Source of the DNA: Hydrogenimonas sp. SS33
Lineage (GTDB): Bacteria; Campylobacterota; Campylobacteria; Campylobacterales; Hydrogenimonadaceae
NCBI RefSeq assembly: GCF_040436365.1
Contig: NZ_AP026369.1
Location: forward strand, 1,551,501 to 1,615,500
Length of the DNA stretch: 64,000 bases
Direction: 5' to 3'
The stretch's first letter is position 1. Every line of letters starts with the position of its first letter. A model generated the notes under the pieces. It saw only the letters and a program-made list of their open reading frames with translations. It did no database searches and was not told the DNA's origin. Position numbers and translations under genes: made by a program. Positions 8,066-17,058 of this stretch are shown in pieces.

Positions 8066-8141
8066 TGGTGTCCCGTCTTGGATTCGAACCAAGGGCCACC
8101 TCCTTAAAAGGGAGATGCTCTACCAGCTGAGCTAACGGGAC
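8066..8141 (-). tRNA. tRNA-Lys (TTT)
   Basis: 76 bases including an encoded CCA. Acceptor GTCCCGT pairs with ACGGGAC, the anticodon is TTT within CTCCCTTTTAAGGAG, and the T loop is TTCGAAT. It lies between a tRNA-type -10 box and tRNA-Asp. Confidence 0.95.
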
Positions 8142-8155
8142 GCAATTGAGATGAA

Positions 8156-8161
8156 ATTATA
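8156..8161 (-). promoter_or_regulatory. -10 box for the tRNA-Lys/tRNA-Asp unit
   Basis: On the minus strand this reads CGGCTATAAT, 14 bases before the tRNA-Lys 5' end. Confidence 0.55.
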
Positions 8162-8183
8162 GCCGAAAATCTTTAAACCCTCT

Positions 8184-9422
8184 TTACGGCAGCTCATTTT
8201 TACGCTTTTTGAAGCGGATGATGAAGCGGTTCATCCCCTCTTTGTATTCGTAGGCAAATTCGAAGCCGTGGGCCTTGGCGATCATATCGACGATATAGAG
8301 CCCCAGGCCCAGGCCGCTGATGGCGTCGCTGCCCTGGGTGTAGGGCTGGATGTAGTAACTGAGGGGGTGGGGAAGTTTTTTCCCCACATTCTCCACGGCG
8401 ATCTCCCTCTCGTCGGCAATGAGGCGGAACCGCTTGTCTTCGGAGTATTTAAGGGCATTGTCGATGAGGTTTTTGAGCGCGATGCTGAGGAGTTTGAAAT
8501 CCCCCTCCACCAGAGCCGGCTCGATGTGGTACGACCCCTTCTCCTTCTCGATCATCGCCAGGTCGATCGCCTGGTCCACCAGGTCCTGCATGACGATGGG
8601 GCGGATATTGAGGGGGAATTTTCCGCTGCTGAGCTGCTCGATGGTGCCGAATTCGCTGATGGTGCTGTCCAGGCGCATGAAGATCCGCTCCAGGCGCTCC
8701 TTCTGCCTGTCGTCGGAGAGCATCTGGACCGTCAGGAGCCCTTTGGTCAGCGGCGTCTTGAGTTCATGCATGATGTTTCGGATAAAGAGATTGCGCGACT
8801 GGATGAGGGTCCTGATCCGTCCGATCGCTTCGTCGATCGCCTGGGAGACCTGGGCGATCTCGTCGCTGCCGTCGATGCGGCAGTGGATATCGAGCTCACC
8901 GCGGCCAAATTTCCGGATGCAGCGCTGCAGATATTTCAGGGGGCGAAGTTTGAACCAGATGGCCCAGAAGATGAGCCCCATCACCAGGGCGGTCAGGCCG
9001 AAGTAGACCCATATCACCAGGGGGCTGTAGGGCTTGAATTTCATATCTTCAAAAAGGATCAGTTTGCCCCTGGCGTTGATGAGGACGTAGATATGGTCGC
9101 CGTTTTTGAGCATGTCGATAAAGCCCGACGGCGTGGGCTGCCGGCCAAGCAGCCGCGCCCCCATCAGCAGCGACTCCCCCTCCTCCTTGTCCAAAATCCA
9201 CTTCATGCCGAACTTTTTGGTCGTCTTCATGATGTCGTCGGCTGTGTCTCCCCGCTCAATGCGCAGCAGGATATTCTGGGCAAACAGGATGTTGCGCTGC
9301 ACTACCATCTGGTTGTGGCGGAAGCGGTCGTTGACGCTGTAGAAGTAGAAGGCGGTGCCTGCGGCGAGGAAGGCGATGGCGAAGATCGCCGCGATGAAAA
9401 CGAAGATCGATATACGCCGCAC
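8184..9422 (-). CDS. cprS: CprS/ArsS-type sensor histidine kinase
   Basis: 412 aa. One transmembrane helix at the N terminus and one at about 137-157 bracket a periplasmic sensor region. A HAMP linker follows, then the H-box with His219 in IMHELKTPLTKG, the N-box NLIDNALKYS and the G-box GLGLGLYIVD. It probably phosphorylates the adjacent regulator. The order htrA, regulator, kinase matches the Campylobacter jejuni htrA-cprR-cprS locus and the related Helicobacter ArsRS proteins. The signal it senses is not evident. Confidence 0.88.
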   Translation of the reverse strand: MRRISIFVFIAAIFAIAFLAAGTAFYFYSVNDRFRHNQMVVQRNILFAQNILLRIERGDTADDIMKTTKKFGMKWILDKEEGESLLMGARLLGRQPTPSGFIDMLKNGDHIYVLINARGKLILFEDMKFKPYSPLVIWVYFGLTALVMGLIFWAIWFKLRPLKYLQRCIRKFGRGELDIHCRIDGSDEIAQVSQAIDEAIGRIRTLIQSRNLFIRNIMHELKTPLTKGLLTVQMLSDDRQKERLERIFMRLDSTISEFGTIEQLSSGKFPLNIRPIVMQDLVDQAIDLAMIEKEKGSYHIEPALVEGDFKLLSIALKNLIDNALKYSEDKRFRLIADEREIAVENVGKKLPHPLSYYIQPYTQGSDAISGLGLGLYIVDMIAKAHGFEFAYEYKEGMNRFIIRFKKRKNELP

Positions 9423-9431
9423 GCGCGCTTC

Positions 9432-10106
9432 CTACGGGGTGAGGCGGTAGCCGAGGCCCCGGACCGACCGGATGAAACGGGGGTGCTTGGGATTGTCTCC
9501 CAGCTTGTGGCGGATGCGGCTGATAATGACGTCGATGCTTTTGAGGGAGCTCTCTTCATGCACCGCGTCCACGTTGTAGATGAGGTCCTCCCGGGAGACC
9601 ACTTCATTGGCGTGCTCGATGAGGTAGGCCAGAATGCCGTACTCCGCCGCGGTGAGGTTCAGAGGTTCGCCGTAGAGGTAGATCATCTTCGTCGCTTCGT
9701 CGATGTAGAGGTCCGATTTTTTCGCGTTTTCATCCTGCTTGTCGCGGCCGATACGGCGAAGAATCGTCTTGATGCGCGCCACAAGCTCCCTGGGGTCGTA
9801 GGGCTTGGGGATATAGTCGTCGGCCCCCTTTTCGAGGCCCACGATCTTGTCGGTGATGTCGTTGCGCGCGGAAGAGATGATGATGGGCACGTCGGTCTTT
9901 TCGCGAATCTTCTCGCACACCTCCAGACCATCCATCCCAGGAAGCGTCAGGTCGAGTATGACCAGGTCGAAATGTTCGGTTTCCAGCTCGCTGAGCCCAA
10001 GAAAGGGGTCGTCGATCGCCACCACTTCGATGTTGAAGCGCTGCAGGTACTCCGTCAGGATCTCCGCGAGCTCTTCGTCATCTTCGATCATCAGCACTTT
10101 GACCAT
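9432..10106 (-). CDS. cprR: OmpR-family response regulator
   Basis: 224 aa. The receiver domain has the acidic pair at residues 9-10, phospho-acceptor Asp52 in VILDLTLPGMDG and Lys101 in YIPKPYDP. A winged-helix DNA-binding domain follows, ending in SVRGLGYRL. It is 9 bases upstream of the kinase gene and 19 bases downstream of htrA, so the three genes are likely one operon. By analogy with C. jejuni CprR it may control envelope-stress genes, including htrA. Confidence 0.9.
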   Translation of the reverse strand: MVKVLMIEDDEELAEILTEYLQRFNIEVVAIDDPFLGLSELETEHFDLVILDLTLPGMDGLEVCEKIREKTDVPIIISSARNDITDKIVGLEKGADDYIPKPYDPRELVARIKTILRRIGRDKQDENAKKSDLYIDEATKMIYLYGEPLNLTAAEYGILAYLIEHANEVVSREDLIYNVDAVHEESSLKSIDVIISRIRHKLGDNPKHPRFIRSVRGLGYRLTP

Positions 10107-10125
10107 GCGCTTCCTTCGTCACTTT

Positions 10126-11520
<1,395 letters not shown>

Positions 11521-11573
11521 GTCAATCTCCTTGTCTTATTTCATTTTTTATTCCGGTAAAAGCCTTGACTTAA

Positions 11574-11840
11574 GGGCACCTCTAAAAGCCCATGCCCGCC
11601 ATAGCTTTGCGAGCTTTTATGCAGACAAGGCGCCGCGACGCAGGAGTGGCCAAAGCCAATTCAAGGAGCGGTAACGCCGGCTGCGTGAAAACTCGCATAG
11701 CCCGAAGGGAAGGCAAAGTGAGCATCGTCTTTCGCAGAAGCTCTCCTCGAGTTACCTTCGGGTAGCCCAACGCCCGCCTTTCACGAAATCCGACGCTCTC
11801 TTTGCCTTCTATGGCTGGGCATGGGTTCTTGGAGGTGCCC
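11574..11840 (+). repeat. Family B repeat, copy 1 (upstream of htrA)
   Basis: 267 bp bounded by the inverted ends GGGCACCTCTAAAA and its near-complement. Inside are two nested inverted repeats: GCGAGCTTTTATGCAG with CTGCGTGAAAACTCGC, and GAAGGCAAAGTGAGCATCG with CGACGCTCTCTTTGCCTTC. Other copies lie at 27443-27709 (same orientation) and 35154-35422 (inverted). Short reading frames across it have no protein character. Confidence 0.85.
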
Positions 11841-11860
11841 TTGAGAAAGTACCCGGGGTA

Positions 11861-11980
11861 CTCGTTCAAACCCTATGCCGGTAAGGTGTCAGGAAAGGAG
11901 GCAGTATTGCGCGGCGCCCCTACAAGGCGACCACAAGGGAGTAAGAATGCAATGTGCTTTTTGCATAGGGTTTGAATGAG
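11861..11980. repeat. Inverted-repeat-bounded element (120 bp)
   Basis: CTCGTTCAAACCCTATGC at 11861-11878 pairs with GCATAGGGTTTGAATGAG at 11963-11980, with one mismatch in 18. Just before it is the palindrome AGTACCC-G-GGGTACT. Only one copy is in the window. Together with family B copy 1 it fills most of the 500-base gap between htrA and the DUF6544-like gene. Confidence 0.55.
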
Positions 11981-12078
11981 ATCCGCAACCATTGACACCC
12001 TGTCAAATGGTTAAACGTATTGTAGAAGATGAAAAGTAAACGCCGTCCAACGAATCGTAAACGGAAAGTAAATATTGC

Positions 12079-12084
12079 TATAAT
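12079..12084 (+). promoter_or_regulatory. -10 box for the DUF6544-like gene
   Basis: TTGCTATAAT, an extended -10 box. Transcription would begin near 12091, which excludes the more upstream ATG at 12029 and favours the TTG at 12116. Confidence 0.55.
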
Positions 12085-12115
12085 TCCTACCGATTTTACA
12101 TCCAAAGGACCCCCA

Positions 12116-12931
12116 TTGCCGCCACTTGTGAAAAAGCTGATCGCCGTCGCCGTTCTCATCATTCTCGTCAATATCGGCTTCGTCAAATATGGCCAGGCCA
12201 GTTTCAACGCCACATTCGAACAGCTGGCCAAGGCCTTCAGCGAAAACAACGCCACCCTGCCCCGCCGTGCGGCCCTGCCCGAACCGATCCAAACCTACAT
12301 CGACCGCTCCGGCGCGGCGAAGCACCCCTACAAAACCGTCGTGCTTCAGTTTGAGGGGGAGTACTACAAAAAACCGGGCGGCAAACCCTACGCCATGCAC
12401 ACCCTGGCACTGCTGCGCCCCACGCCCGACATGCTCTGGGCCGTCCGCATGGAGAGCGCCGTCGTCACCTTCAACGCCCTGGAGACCTACCACAACGGCC
12501 GCTCGAAAATGAAGATCTCCCTCTTCGGCCTCATCCCCACGGGCCAATTCGACTCGCCCCTCTTCACCCGATCGGAGCTGACCCACATTCTCGCCTTCGC
12601 CGTCTTCAACCCCGAACTCTTCCGGTGCCGCTGCATCGACTACAAAACCGTCGACAGCCGCCATGTGGAGGCGACGATTCACGACAACAACCTCTCCGCC
12701 TCCGCGCTCTTTACCTTCAATGACGCAGGCGACATCGTCCGGGTAGAGAGCTCCGACCGGACCCGGCCCGTCAAAGGAGAGGCGGTCCGCACCGACTGGC
12801 GCCTCTCCATCGGCGTCTACCAAACCTTCGGCACCCTTCGCCTCCCCGCCACGATGGAGGAGAGCTGGATCATCGACAGCAAACCCTTCAATTTCATGCA
12901 CTACAAACTGACGGGAGCCCGGACTTTGTGA
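12116..12931 (+). CDS. DUF6544-like membrane-anchored protein
   Basis: 271 aa from TTG 12116, preceded by AAAGGA at normal spacing. An alternative ATG at 12029 would add 29 very basic residues but lies upstream of the -10 box. An N-terminal helix (LIAVAVLIILVNIGFV) anchors a soluble domain with the features MESAVVTFNALETYHNG and TRSELTHILAFAVFNPELF, seen in the DUF6544/DUF6920 family of unknown function. It ends overlapping the pgeF start (GTGA). Confidence 0.75.
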   Translation: MPPLVKKLIAVAVLIILVNIGFVKYGQASFNATFEQLAKAFSENNATLPRRAALPEPIQTYIDRSGAAKHPYKTVVLQFEGEYYKKPGGKPYAMHTLALLRPTPDMLWAVRMESAVVTFNALETYHNGRSKMKISLFGLIPTGQFDSPLFTRSELTHILAFAVFNPELFRCRCIDYKTVDSRHVEATIHDNNLSASALFTFNDAGDIVRVESSDRTRPVKGEAVRTDWRLSIGVYQTFGTLRLPATMEESWIIDSKPFNFMHYKLTGARTL

Positions 12932-13626
12932 GGGTGCACACCCGCTTTACCGACCGGCACGGCGGCGTGAGCCGTCCGCCCTTTGCCACTTTCAACCTGG
13001 CCCTGCATGTGGGCGACGACCCGGACGCCGTGGCACGAAACCGTCAGAGCCTCTCTTCCCGCCTGGACGCCCTGCCCTTCGTCTGGATGGAGCAGGTCCA
13101 TGGCGACACCGTCCGCATTGTGAAAAAAAGGGCGCCGGCCACCCTCGCCGCCTGCGACGCCATCGTCACCGACTGTCCGAATCTCGTGCTGGCCGTGATG
13201 GTGGCCGACTGTATCCCCCTGCTGCTCTATGACGAAAAGAGGGGCGTCGTCGCAGCGGTCCATGCGGGGCGAAACGGCGTCTTTCTCGATATCGCCGGCA
13301 AAACGGTGGCAAAAATGGCGGAAACTTTCGGCTGCGACCCGGCCGACATAAAGGCCCGCCTGGGCCCCTCCATTCACGCCTGCTGCTATGAAGTGGGGCC
13401 CGAAATTGCGCGCATCGCCCGAAAAAACTTCCCCGAAGCCTATGTGAACGGTCGTTATCTCGACCTTCCGGGGATGACGGCATGGCAGTTGGAGAGGGCA
13501 GGGCTGTCGAAAAAGCAGATCGACCGTTCACCGCGCTGTACCTGCTGCGACGGGGACTACTTCTCCTACCGCAGAGAGGGGACGACGGGCCGCTTCGCGG
13601 GACTCGTCTGGCAGACGGAACGCTAA
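12928..13626 (+). CDS. pgeF: PgeF/YfiH-family protein (DUF152, laccase domain)
   Basis: 232 aa from GTG 12928. The family is described as a peptidoglycan editing factor that prevents L-Ser incorporation in stem peptides, and homologs also act as purine nucleoside phosphorylases. Metal-site residues are visible in WMEQVHGDTV, VADCIPLLLYD, VHAGRNG and GPSIHACCYEVG. It is translationally coupled to the upstream gene and converges with rarA, overlapping its stop by 4 bases. Confidence 0.9.
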   Translation: MRVHTRFTDRHGGVSRPPFATFNLALHVGDDPDAVARNRQSLSSRLDALPFVWMEQVHGDTVRIVKKRAPATLAACDAIVTDCPNLVLAVMVADCIPLLLYDEKRGVVAAVHAGRNGVFLDIAGKTVAKMAETFGCDPADIKARLGPSIHACCYEVGPEIARIARKNFPEAYVNGRYLDLPGMTAWQLERAGLSKKQIDRSPRCTCCDGDYFSYRREGTTGRFAGLVWQTER

Positions 13627-14831
13627 CGCTCTCCCTTCTTCGCACCGATGGCGCGGATCTTTTCAATCCACTCGTCCAGCCGCTTTTCATACCCGATACC
13701 GCCGCTTTCGTAGAAGTGCAGGGGGTTTTGCAGGTAGGGCTGCTCGACCCAGCCACCGAAGTCGTGGGGGTAGAGGTAGCCGGGGTGGTCGGGGCTTCGA
13801 AGATGTTTGGGCACCGGCTGCAGTTCCCCTTTCTCCACCGCGGCCACGGCGCGGTTGACGGCTTTGTAGGCGGCATTGGATTTGGGGGAGGAGGTGAGGT
13901 AGACGAGGCACTGGGAGAGGATGATCCGCGCCTCGGGGTAGCCGATGCGGCTGACGGCGTTCATCGTATCGACGGCGATTCCCAGGGCGTTGGGATTGGC
14001 GTTGCCGATATCCTCGCTGGCGAAGATGACCATCCGCCGGGCGAGAAATTCGGGGGGCTCCCCCGCGACGATGAGGCGGGCCATCCAGTAGAGGGCCGCG
14101 TCGATGTCGCTGCCGCGCATGCTCTTGATCATGGCGCTGATGAGGTTGTAGTGGCTATCGCTGCTGTTGGCGCCGTCGTGCAGGGCGGCGGGGCGCAGGC
14201 TTTTGAGCAGGGCGGCGTCGATCCTCTCAGACGCGCCGGCCGCCGCCTCCAGCAGGTTGAGCATCGCCCGCATGTCGCCGGCACTGGAGTCGAAAAGGTA
14301 GTCCCGGGCCTCCTCTTCCAAAACAATCTTCTCTTTCTCCAGGACCCGGTCGAGCATCGCCTCCAACTCCTGCCTGCGCAGCGGCCTGAACTCGAAAAGG
14401 AGCGAGCGCGAACGCATGGCGGCGGTAAGGGAGAAGTAGGGGTTTTCGGTGGAAGCGCCGATAATCAGGGCGTCGTAGCGCTCCATGAAAGGGAGCAGTA
14501 CCTCCTGCTGCGTCTTGCTGAGCCGATGGACCTCATCGATGAAGACGAGGGGCTTGGTGAGGGCGTTCGCATACTGCTTGAAAATGGCCCGCAGCTCCTC
14601 CACCTTGAGGGTCGTGGCGTTGAGCTCGTAGAAGGGGCGGTCGAACCGCTTGGCGACGATACGCGCCAGGGTCGTTTTGCCCACGCCGGGCGGGCCGTAG
14701 AAGAAGCTGTGCTGCAGCGCCTCTTTTTCGATGAGCTGCCGGAGGGGGGCGGAGGGCCCCAGCAGATGGGACTGCCCGATGAACGCCTCCAGCGTTTCGG
14801 GCCGGTAGAGGAGGGCGAGGTTTTTCAGCAT
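13623..14831 (-). CDS. rarA: Replication-associated recombination protein A
   Basis: 402 aa. This is an AAA+ ATPase related to the clamp-loader family that acts at stalled replication forks. Walker A is GPPGVGKTT near residue 47 and Walker B is FIDEVHR. The C-terminal MgsA region has SDSHYNLISAMIKSMRGSD and KSNAAYKAV, typical of RarA. It is the last gene of a minus-strand run starting with rsmA. Confidence 0.95.
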   Translation of the reverse strand: MLKNLALLYRPETLEAFIGQSHLLGPSAPLRQLIEKEALQHSFFYGPPGVGKTTLARIVAKRFDRPFYELNATTLKVEELRAIFKQYANALTKPLVFIDEVHRLSKTQQEVLLPFMERYDALIIGASTENPYFSLTAAMRSRSLLFEFRPLRRQELEAMLDRVLEKEKIVLEEEARDYLFDSSAGDMRAMLNLLEAAAGASERIDAALLKSLRPAALHDGANSSDSHYNLISAMIKSMRGSDIDAALYWMARLIVAGEPPEFLARRMVIFASEDIGNANPNALGIAVDTMNAVSRIGYPEARIILSQCLVYLTSSPKSNAAYKAVNRAVAAVEKGELQPVPKHLRSPDHPGYLYPHDFGGWVEQPYLQNPLHFYESGGIGYEKRLDEWIEKIRAIGAKKGER

Positions 14832-14849
14832 CGCGAAGAGGGGAGGGCG

Positions 14850-15254
14850 TTACGCCGCACCTTCCTCGATGACCTGCACGATGACCTTGCGCTCCCTGGG
14901 GCCGTCGAATTCGCAAAAGAAGATCCCCTGCCACTCGCCAAGCAGCATTTGGGCGTTCTCCATCGGAACCACGACCCGTACACCGCAGAGGGCCGACTTG
15001 ATGTGGGCGGCGGCGTTGGCGTCTTCGTGGTGGTAGCTGTGGCTCGCCGGTGCGACGCGCCCCAGGGCTTCGAGAAAATCGCGGCGCAGTTTGGGGTCGA
15101 TGTTTTCGAAAAGGACGATACTGGCGGTGGTATGGGGCGTAAAGACCGCCACCAGGCCGCTCTTGACCCCCTCTTTGATGACCGCTTCGCGGACCTGTTC
15201 GGTAATGTCCACCATTTCGGACGTATGGCGGGTCTGCAGGGTGAATGTGATCAT
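14850..15254 (-). CDS. yjbQ: YjbQ-family (UPF0047) protein
   Basis: 134 aa, full family length. The motifs FTPHTTASIVLFEN, HSYHHEDANAAAHIKS and LGEWQGIFFCEFDGPRERKV are those of the YjbQ/UPF0047 fold, for which a thiamine-phosphate synthase side activity has been reported. It overlaps the rluB stop by 4 bases and precedes rarA by 18, so it is in the same operon. The physiological role remains uncertain. Confidence 0.9.
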   Translation of the reverse strand: MITFTLQTRHTSEMVDITEQVREAVIKEGVKSGLVAVFTPHTTASIVLFENIDPKLRRDFLEALGRVAPASHSYHHEDANAAAHIKSALCGVRVVVPMENAQMLLGEWQGIFFCEFDGPRERKVIVQVIEEGAA

Positions 15255-16087
15255 TGCTCTTCCTCCTCGCCGTTTCGGCGTTTTTTGATGGTTGTACGGC
15301 CGCTGCCAGGTTCTTTCAGAAAGGCGTGCAGGTCGTCATACTCCCGCTGGGTCAGAAAACGGGTCTTGCCCTTGGGCAGGTTGTTGAGGCTGATCCCCCC
15401 GAAACTGACCCGGTGCAGATCCAGCACCTCCCGGTCGAAGTGGCCGAAGAAGCGGCGCAGCTCCCGGTTCTTCCCTTCGCCGATGGCGACGCGGATTTTG
15501 GAGTAGTTGGATTCATTTTTCAGAATCTGGTAGGCGTAGAAGGGGGCAAACGCCATCTCGTCGATCGTGCTCTTTTCGTGGGCCCCCTTTTTACCCTTGA
15601 TCCTGATGCCCTCCTGCATGGCCCGCTCCATGGCATGGGTGACGGAACCGCGGATCTTGATATTGTAGATGCGCTCCAGGTTGCTGCGCATCAGCCTGTC
15701 TGCCACCATCGGATTGTCGGTGAGCAGCAGCAGCCCCTCGCTGGCATAGTCGAGCCGCCCCACGGGCACGAAGTGGGCAAAGCGTTTGGGAAGGGAGTCG
15801 TAGATCGTCTTGCGCCCGCGGGGGTCTTTCTTGCTGACGATCTCCCCTTTGGGCTTGTGGTAGACGACGACCGTCATTTCATGCATTGGGCGGGGCTTGA
15901 CGAAACGGCCGTTGACCTTTACCCTGTCCTCTTTCGTCACCTTCGTCGACAGGTCGGTCACCGGTTTGCCGTTGACCTCCACCTTTCCGTCGGCAATGAG
16001 GCGGTCCGCCTCCCGTCGGGAGTAGCGGGTATTGTGGGAGATATATTTGTTGAGGCGCATCGCCTCCTTCTTCGGGGTCGGTTTCAT
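15251..16087 (-). CDS. rluB: RluB/RsuA-type 16S/23S rRNA pseudouridine synthase
   Basis: 278 aa. An N-terminal S4 RNA-binding domain (MRLNKYISHN to VTKEDRVKVNG) is followed by a pseudouridine synthase domain with catalytic Asp in VGRLDYASEGLLLLTDN. These enzymes convert specific rRNA uridines to pseudouridine. The C terminus is basic (TTIKKRRNGEEEEQ). The start overlaps the kdsD stop and the end overlaps yjbQ. RluB and RsuA cannot be separated with certainty here. Confidence 0.9.
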   Translation of the reverse strand: MKPTPKKEAMRLNKYISHNTRYSRREADRLIADGKVEVNGKPVTDLSTKVTKEDRVKVNGRFVKPRPMHEMTVVVYHKPKGEIVSKKDPRGRKTIYDSLPKRFAHFVPVGRLDYASEGLLLLTDNPMVADRLMRSNLERIYNIKIRGSVTHAMERAMQEGIRIKGKKGAHEKSTIDEMAFAPFYAYQILKNESNYSKIRVAIGEGKNRELRRFFGHFDREVLDLHRVSFGGISLNNLPKGKTRFLTQREYDDLHAFLKEPGSGRTTIKKRRNGEEEEQ

Positions 16088-17049
16088 CGTTTGATTCCTG
16101 CTTCTACCAGATCGTGCAGGTGCAGCACGCCTTTGACCCGCCCCTCGCCGTCGACGATGGGGAGCATCTGGATTTTATGGTTTTCGATCATCTCCAGCGC
16201 CTCGGCCGCCAGCATCCTCGGGTTGGCACAGGTTTTGGGGGAGGTGTTGGCGTACGCCAGGGCGGGCGTTTCGATGGAGAAGTGCTCCTGCATCAGGGCG
16301 CGGCGCACGTCACCGTCGCTCAACACCCCCACCAGGCGCCCCGCTTCATCTTCGATCAGCACGTTTCCCAGCCGCCCTTCGCTCATGACCACCACCGCCT
16401 CTTTCAGAGGCGTGCGGGGAGTGATGACCGGCAGGTTTTCGGTGCGCATCAGGTCTTCGATCTTCACGAAGAGCCGTTTGCCCAGCGCCCCGCCGGGGTG
16501 GAAGGAGGCGAAATCCTCCGCCCTGAAGTTGCGCTTCTTCATCAGAGCCACCGCCAGCGCATCCCCCAGTGCCAGCGTCAGCGTCGTGGAGGAGGTGGGG
16601 GCGGCGCCCAGAGGGCACGCCTCTTTCTCCACCGTGATGGAGAGAAAAACGTCCCCGTACTGCGCCAGGGTCGAGGCCGGATTGCCCGCCATGGCGATCA
16701 GGGGAATGTCGAAGCGCTTGATATGGGGCAGGATGCTGATGAGCTCCTCGCTCTCGCCGCTGTAGCTGATGGCGAGGACGCAGTCTTCGGGGCCGATCAT
16801 CCCCAGGTCGCCGTGGAGCGCCTCGGTGGGGTGGATAAAGAAGCTCGGCGTTCCGGTACTGGCCAGCGTCGCGGCGATCTTGGCGCCGATGAGCCCCGAC
16901 TTGCCCACACCGGTGACGATGCATTTGCCTTTCGTGGCGTAGAGCAGCTCCACCGCCGCGTCGAAGGCGTCATCCAGCCTTTGGGCGGCATCCGTCAGGG
17001 CTTTGGCCTCGGTGGCGAGCACCTCTTTGGCGATCTCGGCGTGACGCAT
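16084..17049 (-). CDS. kdsD: D-arabinose 5-phosphate isomerase (KpsF/GutQ family)
   Basis: 321 aa. It converts ribulose 5-phosphate to arabinose 5-phosphate, the first step toward the Kdo sugar of lipopolysaccharide. An SIS sugar-isomerase domain (GKCIVTGVGKSGLIGAKIAATLASTG split over about 40-70, then HGDLGMIG) is followed by two CBS domains (about 200-320). It is 9 bases downstream of rnj and overlaps rluB. The kpsF-rnj-ksgA neighbourhood is also known in Helicobacter. Confidence 0.93.
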   Translation of the reverse strand: MRHAEIAKEVLATEAKALTDAAQRLDDAFDAAVELLYATKGKCIVTGVGKSGLIGAKIAATLASTGTPSFFIHPTEALHGDLGMIGPEDCVLAISYSGESEELISILPHIKRFDIPLIAMAGNPASTLAQYGDVFLSITVEKEACPLGAAPTSSTTLTLALGDALAVALMKKRNFRAEDFASFHPGGALGKRLFVKIEDLMRTENLPVITPRTPLKEAVVVMSEGRLGNVLIEDEAGRLVGVLSDGDVRRALMQEHFSIETPALAYANTSPKTCANPRMLAAEALEMIENHKIQMLPIVDGEGRVKGVLHLHDLVEAGIKR

Positions 17050-17058
17050 GGGAGCCTG

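Noticed and set aside
11582-11869. Short open frames inside the family B repeats (also at 27451-27798 and 35162-35389)
   Set aside because: They recur only because the repeat recurs, cross its ends, and have no protein-like pattern.
13482-15506. A 674-codon plus-strand frame opposite rarA and yjbQ
   Set aside because: Antisense shadow; it begins inside pgeF and shows no domain.
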